A stretch of DNA of 32,836 nt from Cytophagales bacterium (GTDB lineage: Bacteria; Bacteroidota; Bacteroidia; Cytophagales; Cyclobacteriaceae). Positions 9,437 through 19,077 of this stretch are shown here, one piece after another. Numbering within the stretch: the stretch's first letter is position 1; each line of letters starts with the position of its first letter. The notes beneath the pieces were generated by a model that saw only the letters and a program-made list of their open reading frames with translations, was not told the origin of the DNA and did no database searches. A program made the translations under genes and the position numbers. The stretch covers positions 1 to 32,836 of the forward strand of contig JAAEPI010001005.1 in assembly GCA_024232835.1 (NCBI GenBank). Direction: 5' to 3'.

Positions 9437-11122
9437 ATGAACTGGATTGATCTATCCGTCCTATTCGGGACGCTTATTTTCATTGTGGCTTATGGTGTCT
9501 GGAAAACTAGAAACCAATATGATATCGAAGGTTATTTGCTTGGTGACCATTCTATGAGATGGGGCACGATCGGACTTTCAGTAATGGCGACCCAGGCTAG
9601 CGCGATTACGTTCTTATCCACGCCAGGGCAAGGATATGAAAGCGGGATGGGATTTGTCCAAAATTATTTTGGATTACCAATTGCTCTGATAGTTGTTTCA
9701 GCAGTTTTTATTCCTATTTATTATAAGCTGCGGGTATTTACGGCGTATGAATTTTTAGAAAGTCGCTTCGATATAAAGACAAGGTTTCTAGGCGCATTTT
9801 TATTTCTAATACAGCGCGGTTTGGCGGCCGGAATCACGATATACGCACCGTCAATAATTCTATCGACGATGTTAGGATGGAATTTGACCGCAACAATTTT
9901 GGTCACTGGATTACTTGTCATTATTTATACCGTTTCGGGAGGTACTAAAGCGGTATCAATCACGCAGAAGCAACAAATGATGGTCATCATGGGGGGTATG
10001 TTCATCGCCTTCTTTATGATTCTTGGGTACATAAGTGATCATGTGGCTATCGGCGAAGCGGTGCAGATCGCAGGAGCTTTAGAAAAACTCAATGCGATAG
10101 ATTGGAGCATTGATTTCTCAAAAAGATATACGATCTGGTCTGGACTTCTCGGGGGATTTTTTCTTTCGCTTTCCTATTTCGGAACGGATCAATCTCAAGT
10201 ACAGAGATACTTGGGTGGGAAAAACGCTGCAGAGAGTAGAATGGGATTAATGTTCAATGCCGTGTTGAAAATACCCATGCAGTTTTTCATCCTCTTTCTT
10301 GGAGTGATGGTCTATGTCTTTTACATTTTCAACCAGCCACCTGTTCATTTTAATCAAGAATCTTTGGAGGTAGTTCGAAATTCAGATAATGCAACAGAGT
10401 TGGTTGTCCTTGAAAACAGATACGACCAACTATTGGATGAGAGGATATTTGAGGCCAAGGCTTTCGCAAATGATGAGCCAGGAAGCGAAGAGCAACTTCA
10501 GGCGGTTGATGCATCCATTGTTTCGGTTCGTGAGGAGGTCAAAGGGCTTATTGCTAAAACTGATAATTCGATTTCCACCAAGGATTCTGATTATGTGTTT
10601 CTAACTTTTATAGTGACGTACCTTCCGCATGGCCTTATTGGACTACTAATCGCAGTGATCCTGTCAGCTGCTATGTCTTCCACTTCATCGGAGTTGAACG
10701 CATTGGCTTCCACCACTTCGGTTGATATTTATAAGCGCTTGATAAAGAGAGATGGATCAGATCTGCATTATTTGAATTCCTCCAGAATAATGACCTTCGG
10801 ATGGGGGGCATTGGCAATATTGTTCGCTGTACTGGCAAAGAATTCGGAGAACCTTATTGAGGCGGTAAACATTATTGGTTCACTGTTTTATGGTACAGTA
10901 CTCGGAATTTTTCTGGTGGCCTTCTTCTTTAAGTATATCAAAGGAACTGCGGTTTTTTATGCGGCAATTTTAGCAGAAAGCTTGGTTATTGTTGGCTTCT
11001 CTTTACCTGACAGGCTTCTCGATATTGGCTATTTATGGTACAATCTCATTGGTGCGACGTTGGTTATTGTTTTCGGATTTATACTTCAGGTTATTGGAAT
11101 TGGAAGAAAAGTCGCTGAATAG
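9437..11122 (+). CDS. Sodium:solute symporter (SSS family)
   Basis: Multi-TM; LGDHSMRWGTIGLSVMATQASAITFLSTPGQGYESGMGFVQ and LSYFGTDQSQVQRYLGGK, VILSAAMSSTSSELNALASTTSVDIYKR are SSS signatures. Confidence 0.93.
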   Translation: MNWIDLSVLFGTLIFIVAYGVWKTRNQYDIEGYLLGDHSMRWGTIGLSVMATQASAITFLSTPGQGYESGMGFVQNYFGLPIALIVVSAVFIPIYYKLRVFTAYEFLESRFDIKTRFLGAFLFLIQRGLAAGITIYAPSIILSTMLGWNLTATILVTGLLVIIYTVSGGTKAVSITQKQQMMVIMGGMFIAFFMILGYISDHVAIGEAVQIAGALEKLNAIDWSIDFSKRYTIWSGLLGGFFLSLSYFGTDQSQVQRYLGGKNAAESRMGLMFNAVLKIPMQFFILFLGVMVYVFYIFNQPPVHFNQESLEVVRNSDNATELVVLENRYDQLLDERIFEAKAFANDEPGSEEQLQAVDASIVSVREEVKGLIAKTDNSISTKDSDYVFLTFIVTYLPHGLIGLLIAVILSAAMSSTSSELNALASTTSVDIYKRLIKRDGSDLHYLNSSRIMTFGWGALAILFAVLAKNSENLIEAVNIIGSLFYGTVLGIFLVAFFFKYIKGTAVFYAAILAESLVIVGFSLPDRLLDIGYLWYNLIGATLVIVFGFILQVIGIGRKVAE

Positions 11123-11129
11123 ATTCTGT

Positions 11130-11618
11130 TTATTCTATCAATCCTTCCTCTCGCATGATATTAATGGCTTCTTGAATCTTCGATCGATTCTTTGCGGTAG
11201 GGTTAGGAAGTGAGATTATTCGTTTTTTCATTTTCCCCATAGAGTTGGCGAACTTAACTTCAAAGCTAGGAGGAGTGAGATCCTGTACACCTTTCACAAA
11301 CCTTACCTCCTTGATCGCACTTCTGTTTATGATGGGATGCATGGAGGTGTTCAAACCTTTGATTATTCCGTAGATCAAATATGAACCAATAACACCGAAT
11401 ATTCCAGTCCATAAAAACTGATTTTCCAGATAATTGGCATACGCAAAATAGAGAATAAGAAGTGCTAGCGAACTAAAAAAGAGCAGAATGCGGGACATCC
11501 TCCCTTCAACAGTCATGTCGCCTATATGTCCCATAAATCCACTGGGAGTGAATATGATCTTGTCCTTTAGGACATGACAAAATCCGGTTTTGGTGAGAAA
11601 TTTTTTGGTAGGCTCCAT
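11130..11618 (-). CDS. Hypothetical membrane protein with two central TM segments
   Basis: Open frame with RILLFFSSLALLILYFAYANYL and FGVIGSYLIYGIIKGL hydrophobic segments; ends convergently 7 nt from the symporter stop. Confidence 0.7.
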   Translation of the reverse strand: MEPTKKFLTKTGFCHVLKDKIIFTPSGFMGHIGDMTVEGRMSRILLFFSSLALLILYFAYANYLENQFLWTGIFGVIGSYLIYGIIKGLNTSMHPIINRSAIKEVRFVKGVQDLTPPSFEVKFANSMGKMKKRIISLPNPTAKNRSKIQEAINIMREEGLIE

Positions 11619-11714
11619 TCTATTAGGTCAACCCTAAGGTAGGTATTTTAACCAAAATCTAAAAAATGAGCAGTTTGATACGAGCTAGCGGAATCATTTG
11701 AGCAGTAATCCAAA

Positions 11715-12953
11715 TTATCTGTGGAGCACCTGATAGGTGTTCCGTGTCTTTTGTAGAAGTAAGATCTCATCAATAGGTGGCAGCTTCGCAAGTGCTTCTT
11801 CTGTATAATTTTTCACCGTAATCAACTTTAGAGGACGATTGTATGTTACTTCGAAATCACTTGAAAGGGCTTCAAGGATTGGGTCGAGTTTATGTGTTTT
11901 ATTGTCCATGCAAAATGAAAATGTTGCGGCAGAATTTTGCATCAAATTAATTTTCACATTTAGCTTGTCGAGTGCGGTAAGAATAATTGACAGCCGCTTT
12001 TCATCCATGAAATTGTGATCTTTCACTTCCAAAGAGAAAAGTAATTGGTTCTCCTTGAAAATAAATACCGGAAGCTCTTTTATGGATTTTTCAATACCAA
12101 TATATGTGCCGGGGCTTTCATGTTGAAGAAATGAGCGAACAATGAGCGGGATGTTTTTTTGAGCCAATGGTTTAAGTGTTTTTGGGTGGATGACCTTGGC
12201 TCCATAGTATGTCATTTCTGTCACCTCCCTATAGGAGAGTTGCAAAAACTGTTCCGCTTCGGGTTTTAATTTTGGGTCGGCATTTAGAATTCCAGGGACA
12301 TCTTTCCACACAGTTAAATTTTCAGCATCAAGACAGTGTGCCAAAATTGCTCCTGTGAAATCAGAACCCTCTCTACCAAGAGTAGTTGTGATGTCTGATT
12401 CGGTGGATCCAATGAAACCCTGAGTTACGACTATTGTGTTCTCTAAAACCGGTCGTAGTTCAGCATTTACTTTTTGTTTCGTTTGTTCCCATACGATATT
12501 CGCCTCTGTATGAAATCCATCTGTTTTGACAAACCGACGAGCATCCATCCATTTCACAGGCAGATCCTTCTTTAGGAATTCTGCTATTATTCGTGTAGAA
12601 ATAAGCTCACCAAAGGGCACTACTCGGTCATAAGCATTTACCCAATCCTCACCTGCAATTGCCTCTAATTCATCTTCAAGATCTTGTTCCAATATCTCAC
12701 ATGCCTGACAAGCCTGACCAAGTAGCTCAGTAGCGATACTTGCGTTAAAGGATTTGAAATTTTGTAAGTCAGATTGATAATCTCCACTATTGATTCCTTT
12801 TTGAACTAATGATTCCAAATGATTAGTGCCCTGTCCCATCGCAGAAATCACAATGACTAATTGTTCAGATTGAATTTGTTGAACGATCATTTTCAAATTT
12901 CTGACCGCATCGGCATCTTTGACAGAAGCACCTCCAAATTTGAAAATATGCAT
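11715..12953 (-). CDS. lysC: Aspartate kinase
   Basis: MHIFKFGGASVKDADAVRN N-terminus, TTLGREGSDFTGAILA, GAKVIHPKTLKPL, C-terminal ACT-like region. Confidence 0.93.
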   Translation of the reverse strand: MHIFKFGGASVKDADAVRNLKMIVQQIQSEQLVIVISAMGQGTNHLESLVQKGINSGDYQSDLQNFKSFNASIATELLGQACQACEILEQDLEDELEAIAGEDWVNAYDRVVPFGELISTRIIAEFLKKDLPVKWMDARRFVKTDGFHTEANIVWEQTKQKVNAELRPVLENTIVVTQGFIGSTESDITTTLGREGSDFTGAILAHCLDAENLTVWKDVPGILNADPKLKPEAEQFLQLSYREVTEMTYYGAKVIHPKTLKPLAQKNIPLIVRSFLQHESPGTYIGIEKSIKELPVFIFKENQLLFSLEVKDHNFMDEKRLSIILTALDKLNVKINLMQNSAATFSFCMDNKTHKLDPILEALSSDFEVTYNRPLKLITVKNYTEEALAKLPPIDEILLLQKTRNTYQVLHR

Positions 12954-12982
12954 TTGGGTGTTTTTAAATCGGTTTAAATACG

Positions 12983-12990
12983 TAATTTTG
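12983..12990 (+). promoter_or_regulatory. Possible Bacteroidota -7 element upstream of fbp
   Basis: TAATTTTG matches TAnnTTTG 22 nt upstream of the ATG; spacing to an upstream TTTG is not canonical. Confidence 0.25.
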
Positions 12991-13012
12991 ACTTTTCCTC
13001 ACAGAGCAATCA

Positions 13013-14023
13013 ATGGACAAAAATAGCTTAGGATTATCCATCGGAACAACGTTGGATCGGTTTATAAAGAAAATGCAAGATGAACACTCCTATGCCACAG
13101 GGGAGCTGTCACAGTTGCTCCGAGATATTGCCCTGGCAGGTAAGATCATTAACCGAGAGGTAAACAAAAGCGGTCTTCTGGATATTGCAGGAGCGTATGG
13201 ATCAAAAAATGTGCAAGGTGAGGATCAGCAGAAACTGGATGTAATTGCCAACATCAGGTTCACTCGTGCCCTTAAAAACGGAGGCATGACGTGTGCAATT
13301 GTTTCAGAAGAGGAGCAGGAAATTATTCATCTGAATCAGAACTGCCGGTATGTTGTGTGCATGGATCCCCTAGACGGCTCTTCAAATATTGATGTGAATG
13401 TTTCTATTGGAACCATCTTCAGTATTTACAGACGTATATCTCCAATCGGCGGACCCGTTCAGGACGAAGATATTCTGCAGCTTGGAACGGATCAGATTGC
13501 AGCAGGCTACATTCTTTACGGATCATCAACGATGTTGGTCTACACAACAGGACATGGGGTGCATTCTTTCACACTTGAACCTTCGCTTGGCGAATTTGTT
13601 CTTTCAGACGAAAATCTGACCTGTCCAAAAGATGGAAAGATCTTTTCGATCAATGAGGGTTACTATTATCAATTTGGCGAGCAAATAAAAGAATACTTGG
13701 AAGAGTGTAAGGCCAAAGAAATGAGTGCAAGGTACATTGGCTCATTGGTCGCAGATTTTCATAGAAATATGTTGAAGGGCGGCATTTATTTGTATCCTGC
13801 TACTGAGAAATCCCCAAACGGGAAACTCCGTTTATTGTACGAATGCAATTCCTTGGCATTTATTGCTGAGCAGGCAGGAGGAGTAGCCACGGATGGCATC
13901 AATCGAATTATGGAGATTGAGCCAACGTCATTTCACCAGCGGACACCTTTTGTCATTGGATCTAAGAAAATGGTGGATCGGGTGACGAAACTTTCAACTA
14001 TGACCGATACCGTTCTTGGGTAA
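13013..14023 (+). CDS. fbp: Class I fructose-1,6-bisphosphatase
   Basis: [78 protein letters not shown]. Confidence 0.97.
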   Translation: MDKNSLGLSIGTTLDRFIKKMQDEHSYATGELSQLLRDIALAGKIINREVNKSGLLDIAGAYGSKNVQGEDQQKLDVIANIRFTRALKNGGMTCAIVSEEEQEIIHLNQNCRYVVCMDPLDGSSNIDVNVSIGTIFSIYRRISPIGGPVQDEDILQLGTDQIAAGYILYGSSTMLVYTTGHGVHSFTLEPSLGEFVLSDENLTCPKDGKIFSINEGYYYQFGEQIKEYLEECKAKEMSARYIGSLVADFHRNMLKGGIYLYPATEKSPNGKLRLLYECNSLAFIAEQAGGVATDGINRIMEIEPTSFHQRTPFVIGSKKMVDRVTKLSTMTDTVLG

Positions 14024-14339
14024 TTACCTTTTGTTTTTCTCTTTCGATCACCACTTTTGCTAAGGAAATGGCCACTTCGTCTGGTTTTGAGAGCTCAAGG
14101 ATTGCCTGAACTTTGTTTTCAGAAATATCCATCCGATAGAAGGCATCAATCAGACCATTAAAGTCTTTATCAAGCATTTCTTTGATACGGACTTCAAGCA
14201 ATTTTTCCAATAGATTCATTGGATTTACTTGACCATCTAGCTCTACGGAATCCTCTATATCCAAATCCTTACTGGCCAGTTGAAGGCAGGTGGTTGCAAG
14301 CGATATTTCATCCATCATTTGTTCAAGATAAATACTCAT
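13998..14339 (-). CDS. Hypothetical protein, small helical
   Basis: 113-aa acidic ORF convergent with fbp; overlaps the fbp 3' end by 26 nt. Confidence 0.6.
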   Translation of the reverse strand: MSIYLEQMMDEISLATTCLQLASKDLDIEDSVELDGQVNPMNLLEKLLEVRIKEMLDKDFNGLIDAFYRMDISENKVQAILELSKPDEVAISLAKVVIEREKQKVITQERYRS

Positions 14340-14445
14340 CCTCGAATTCCCTCAGTTCATCCCTATAATTCCCCCACTCAGTCGGTTTCATTATTTCTAA
14401 TACACCCTCTTGTTCAGTTTTGGCTTGTAATTAATCACAAGTCAA

Positions 14446-16596
14446 ATGACAAAAGCACTATTTTCAATTCTTCTTTTTGCTACTACAATCGCAGCTACGG
14501 CTCAGGTAAAAGGGCGGGTCACAGATGAAAATGGTGAAAGTCTTCCAGGGGCCAACGTTTATATCAAGGACACATATGATGGAGCTACCACAGACCTAGA
14601 TGGTTTGTTTTCTTTTATTACTGCTGAAAATGGGGAACAAATCATTGTGATTAGTTTCATAGGTTTTGAACCTTTTGAGCAGAAGATTGATGTTTCTAAA
14701 CCTGTCGGGATGAACGTCCAACTCAAAGAAATCGTAAATAGGCTTTCCGGGGTTACGATCACGGCGGGAAGTTTTGAAGCAAGTGACAAGAAGAAGGCAA
14801 CAGTTTTAAAACCACTTGACATTGCCATGACAGCAGGCGCCACTGCTGATATATCTGGAGCACTAAATAAACTGCCAGGAACAACCACAAATGGTGAGAC
14901 AGGTCGTCTCTTTGTAAGAGGGGGAACAGCAAACGAAACCCAAGCATTTATTGACGGGGTGTTGGTACATAATTTTTATAGCGCCTCACCTAATAATGTC
15001 CCATCAAGAAGTCGATTTTCTCCGTTTCTATTTAAAGGCACTTTTTTCAGTGCTGGTGGATATTCAGCCGAGTATGGCCAAGCACTTTCATCCGTTTTGG
15101 CTCTCAGTTCTAATGACATTCCTGATGAAACACGAACGGACCTTTCATTCATGACTGTTGGAACGGATGTTTCACATACCCAGAAATGGGAGAATGGATC
15201 CATCTACGGTCAGGTGCAGTACACAGATCTGAACCCTTATAACAACATCATTAAGCAGGATATTGATTGGGAGGATGGCTTTTCTTCCACCAATGGGACC
15301 TTTATGCTTCGTCAGCGGCTTTCAAAGAACGATATGTTGAAAGTGTATGCCAATTACGACAGAAGTTCCTTTATTCTTAACAGGCCAAGTGTCAATGATT
15401 TCAATACAGACCACATTGATTTGGTCAACAAAAATGGGTATTTTAATACCAGCTACCGTCTAGCCATTGGCTCACATAGTACTGGATTTATTGGACTATC
15501 CTATGGAGCTACCACTGAGGACATTTTATTAAATGAAATGGAGGTTAAGGTTTCACAGGATAGTTATCACGCAAAAACTTATTTCACATCGGACATTTCA
15601 AATGTTACCCTTAAGGTGGGAGGAGAAATCATCGGAACTGACGAAGATGAGGATGTAACCCTGGCTGATGATTCCAAAGAAATGTCAGACTATAGCAACA
15701 CCCTCGTTGCGGGTTTCACTGAACTGGATTATTACGTCACGAACGGAGTGACTTTGAGAGCTGGACTCAGGTATTCACATTATTCAATATTTGATGAAAA
15801 CACTCTTTCACCTCGTTTGTCAATGGCTTTTAAAACAGGTGAGGATGCCCAGATATCAGCGGCATACGGAAAGTTCCATCAGTTACCCACTCGAGACCTT
15901 TTGATCCGATCACATCAGATGAGTTATGAGCGTGCTGACCATTACATGATCAGCTATCAAAAAATCCGGAATGGTTATACGTTCAGATCCGAAATCTATC
16001 ATAAGGAATATAATGATTTGGTAAAATACGATCCAGCAGACCGATTCAATCCAACCGTCTATTTAAATTCAGGTGAAGGATACGCAAGAGGTATTGACAT
16101 TTTTTGGAGGGATACAAAGACGATTAAAAATGTAGATTATTGGGTGTCTTATTCCTACATGGACACGAAGCGAGATCATCGTGATTATCTCAGTCTTGCA
16201 CGGCCAACTTTTGCAGCCGGACACAATGTGTCTTTAGTTTATAAGCAATTCATTTCATCTATTAAAACGCAAGTCGGTGCGTCCTACAGTTTCAATTCGG
16301 GTCGGCCATACAATGATCCGAATGCAGAGAAATTCAATGGGAGTAGGACCAAAAACTACTCGGATTTGAGTTTCAATTTTGCATACATATATAAGCAAAA
16401 TGTGATTCTTTATGTGTCAGCAACTAATCTATTAGGACGAAATAATGTATTCGGGTATGAATTTGAAGATGAGGCTGGGATAGATGATTTCTATGAATCC
16501 AGACCCATAACGCAACCAGCCAAACGATTCCTTTTTGTGGGTCTGTTCATAACCCTCACAAGGGATCAAGCGAAAAATAATTTAGAAAATTTATAA
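14446..16596 (+). CDS. TonB-dependent receptor with N-terminal carboxypeptidase-like regulatory domain
   Basis: Signal peptide; VKGRVTDENGESLPGANVYIKDTYDGATTDLDGLFSF; plug domain (RLFVRGGTANETQAFIDGVLV); barrel strands to C-terminus. Confidence 0.92.
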   Translation: MTKALFSILLFATTIAATAQVKGRVTDENGESLPGANVYIKDTYDGATTDLDGLFSFITAENGEQIIVISFIGFEPFEQKIDVSKPVGMNVQLKEIVNRLSGVTITAGSFEASDKKKATVLKPLDIAMTAGATADISGALNKLPGTTTNGETGRLFVRGGTANETQAFIDGVLVHNFYSASPNNVPSRSRFSPFLFKGTFFSAGGYSAEYGQALSSVLALSSNDIPDETRTDLSFMTVGTDVSHTQKWENGSIYGQVQYTDLNPYNNIIKQDIDWEDGFSSTNGTFMLRQRLSKNDMLKVYANYDRSSFILNRPSVNDFNTDHIDLVNKNGYFNTSYRLAIGSHSTGFIGLSYGATTEDILLNEMEVKVSQDSYHAKTYFTSDISNVTLKVGGEIIGTDEDEDVTLADDSKEMSDYSNTLVAGFTELDYYVTNGVTLRAGLRYSHYSIFDENTLSPRLSMAFKTGEDAQISAAYGKFHQLPTRDLLIRSHQMSYERADHYMISYQKIRNGYTFRSEIYHKEYNDLVKYDPADRFNPTVYLNSGEGYARGIDIFWRDTKTIKNVDYWVSYSYMDTKRDHRDYLSLARPTFAAGHNVSLVYKQFISSIKTQVGASYSFNSGRPYNDPNAEKFNGSRTKNYSDLSFNFAYIYKQNVILYVSATNLLGRNNVFGYEFEDEAGIDDFYESRPITQPAKRFLFVGLFITLTRDQAKNNLENL

Positions 16597-16625
16597 ATCA
16601 ATAGATAACAATTAAACAAATAAAA

Positions 16626-17048
16626 ATGATGAGAAAGCAACTTTTAACAATTCTGGGCCTGATGGTAGCCACGCTATCTGTATTGGCTAATGACGGTGGA
16701 AAACTAACCATAATAGTGAAAAATGTAGCGAGTACTGAAGGGATCATTCAAGTAACGCTATTTGATGACGAATCAAATTGGCTCAAAGATGGAGAACTGA
16801 AGAAGATCACTATAGACAATCAAGAAATGGTGAGTATAGAATTCGAAAACGTACCAGATGGTACCTACGCAGTTTCTGTAGTTCATGATGCGAATGCAAA
16901 CGGAGATCTTGACAAGAATTCATTTGGGATGCCAACTGAAGCCTATGGATTTTCCAATGAAGCCAGAGGCATGTTTGGCCCTCCAGATTTTGATGAGAGC
17001 AAATTCGAAGTAAAAGGGGATATGAAAATTGAAATAACTGTGAAGTAG
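16626..17048 (+). CDS. DUF2141 family secreted protein
   Basis: LTIIVKNVASTEGIIQVTLFDDESNWL...FENVPDGTYAVSVVHDANANGDLDKNSFGMPTEAYGFSN is typical DUF2141. Confidence 0.92.
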   Translation: MMRKQLLTILGLMVATLSVLANDGGKLTIIVKNVASTEGIIQVTLFDDESNWLKDGELKKITIDNQEMVSIEFENVPDGTYAVSVVHDANANGDLDKNSFGMPTEAYGFSNEARGMFGPPDFDESKFEVKGDMKIEITVK

Positions 17049-17051
17049 ATC

Positions 17052-17178
17052 TTGGACATTGGACATTGGACATTGGACATTGGATATTGGATATTAGACT
17101 TTAGACTTTAGACTTTAGACTTTGTTTTGGCCTCTAATTCCAATGATCTAACTACCAATGTCCAACATCTAAATACCA
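17052..17178. repeat. Heptamer inverted-arm repeat element
   Basis: Left arm: TTGGACA x4 (17052-17079), TTGGATA x2 (17080-17093), TTAGACT x4 (17094-17121), all in register. Right arm (about 17133-17178): ...CTAA-CTACCAA-TGTCCAA-CATCTAA-ATACCAA, i.e. NNNCYAA units, the reverse complement of TTRGNNN. Confidence 0.9.
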
Positions 17179-17184
17179 AATAAT

Positions 17185-17847
17185 ATGAAAACACTAAAAT
17201 TAACGATCGCATGTACACTTCTGGTTACAGCCTCATTAGCGCAAAGCAAGAAGTACATCGAAACCATGGAGGCAAGTATTGCTGAGCTTTATGCCGCAGA
17301 AACTGTCGAGTCATTCGACCCAGTTATCAATAAGTTCACTCGCATTGGACAGGCCGAAAAAATGCAATGGGAGCCGTATTATTATGCCTCTTTGGCGAAT
17401 GTTTTTAAGGCCTTTCGTATTCAGGATTTGCAAGTAAAAGATGCGGTATTGGATCAAGCTCTTGCCTCACTGAAGCAAGCGTCGGAATTGTCTGAGAACA
17501 ATGTGGAGATTGTCCTTTTCGAAGGATTTATCAATATGATCAAGATTGGAGTAGATCCAGCTACCAGAGGACAGACCCTATCGCCAGGCATTATGGCATC
17601 TTTTGGCAAAGCGATGAAAATGGATCCTGACAACCCGAGAGCAACGCTTTTTATGGGACAAATGCAATTTGGTACGGCGCAGTTCTTTGGATCTGATCTA
17701 GAGGTACCATGCGGATTAATCAATAGATCGATAGAACTCTTTGACTCTTCAAGTCCCGAATCTTCAATCGCTCCGGCATGGGGTAAAAGTATGGTGGGCA
17801 ATTATGTCGAAAGTTGTAGTGGGGAGGAAACAGAATCGAAAAAGTAG
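17185..17847 (+). CDS. Secreted helical/TPR-like hypothetical protein
   Basis: Signal peptide MKTLKLTIACTLLVTASLAQ; alpha-helical repeats (ALASLKQASELSENNVEIVLFEGFINMI, GKAMKMDPDNPRATLFMGQMQFG). Confidence 0.75.
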   Translation: MKTLKLTIACTLLVTASLAQSKKYIETMEASIAELYAAETVESFDPVINKFTRIGQAEKMQWEPYYYASLANVFKAFRIQDLQVKDAVLDQALASLKQASELSENNVEIVLFEGFINMIKIGVDPATRGQTLSPGIMASFGKAMKMDPDNPRATLFMGQMQFGTAQFFGSDLEVPCGLINRSIELFDSSSPESSIAPAWGKSMVGNYVESCSGEETESKK

Positions 17848-17908
17848 AAATCAGTAGGATAGGATGATGTAATCATCTGATCCCTTAATTTGCATTTAAA
17901 ATCTAGAA

Positions 17909-18979
17909 ATGAAAATTATTCCAGCTTGTGCTCCAAAGAATACCTGGAAGGGAACTCTGGTCGAATGGCTGGTGGTTCCGCTGGTAGGTGGTTTTGTCAT
18001 TGGCTTCTTTTTCGCTCAGAATGATTTAGCTTCAGGCAATTATTCTGGTTTTTTAGAAAGTGCCATTATTTCTTCAGTTTTTTGGGTAGTACTTGGAAAT
18101 GGAAATGGAGCGATTGTTCACTTAATTGATCAACGCTGGACTTGGCTCGAGACCCCAATCAAGCGGACAATCATAGGCCTAATTGGAATGTTTGTCTATA
18201 CCTTGGTTGCTTCGACGATGATAATTTATATGTATGTTGAGCTATATTTTGGAGCAAGTTTCATAGCAGTAGTTGAGGCGGAGGGAATGTTGAGTTTGCT
18301 CAAAGTGCCTTTGTCGATTACAGTGGTTGTTGCTCTATGGTTTCACGGACGAAGCTTCTTGATGGCTTGGAGGCAATCAGCCATAGATGTCGAGCGGTTA
18401 AAGAATGAAAATTTGAAGTCGAAGTTTGAGTCGCTCAGAAGTCAGGTAAATCCGCATTTCCTTTTTAATAGTTTAAATGCACTTTCTTCACTTGTTTATG
18501 ACGATCAAGGCAAAGCAGTGGATTTCATCCAAAAATTATCAGAAGTGTATCGTTACGTACTAGATCACCAAAATGATGAAGTGGTTGATTTGAATCTGGA
18601 GGTAGCATTTCTCAAATCATTCGTGTATTTAAATAAAATTCGTTTTGGTGAAAATTTCGATGTTGATTATTCTAATTTGGAAGAGTCAAATGAAAATTGG
18701 TCGGTTCCACCCGTTGCGTTGCAAATGTTGCTTGAGAACTGCATCAAACACAATGAGGTCTCGAACGAACATCCGTTGAAAATCGAAATTTCAAAGAAGG
18801 GAGATTTGATAACGGTTGAGAATAATTTGAATCCGATCAATGTGCCGAAGCAAGACTCAAACGGACTTGGTCTGAGCAATATCATTTCCAGATATGAAAT
18901 GCTGTCAGACCAAAAAGTGGAGGTGACAGAAACGGAGGATTCGTTTAGGGTAAGTATTCCTTTGTTGAAATTTGAATAG
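17909..18979 (+). CDS. Membrane sensor histidine kinase, LytS/YehU-type (His_kinase family)
   Basis: TM segments, then SLRSQVNPHFLFNSLNALSSLVYDD and C-terminal ATPase with VPPVALQMLLENCIKHN, NGLGLSNIISRYEML. Confidence 0.93.
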   Translation: MKIIPACAPKNTWKGTLVEWLVVPLVGGFVIGFFFAQNDLASGNYSGFLESAIISSVFWVVLGNGNGAIVHLIDQRWTWLETPIKRTIIGLIGMFVYTLVASTMIIYMYVELYFGASFIAVVEAEGMLSLLKVPLSITVVVALWFHGRSFLMAWRQSAIDVERLKNENLKSKFESLRSQVNPHFLFNSLNALSSLVYDDQGKAVDFIQKLSEVYRYVLDHQNDEVVDLNLEVAFLKSFVYLNKIRFGENFDVDYSNLEESNENWSVPPVALQMLLENCIKHNEVSNEHPLKIEISKKGDLITVENNLNPINVPKQDSNGLGLSNIISRYEMLSDQKVEVTETEDSFRVSIPLLKFE

Positions 18980-18982
18980 AAA

Positions 18983-19065
18983 AGCGCAGCGCCAGAGTGT
19001 GCTGAGAAGACGAAGAAGGCATACAAAAATGAAATCAAAACTCTGTTAACTCTGTTTCTCTGTGG
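18983..19065. repeat. Nonamer intergenic repeat (copy A)
   Basis: Right arm AACTCTGTT AACTCTGTT TCTCTGTGG (19039-19065, 9-nt period); degenerate left part GCGCAGCGCCAGAGTGTGCTGAGAAG. Confidence 0.7.
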
Positions 19066-19077
19066 CAAAATGAATAT

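Noticed and set aside
17052-17121. CRISPR-like array
   Set aside because: Repeat unit is 7 nt with no spacers; no cas genes in the window.
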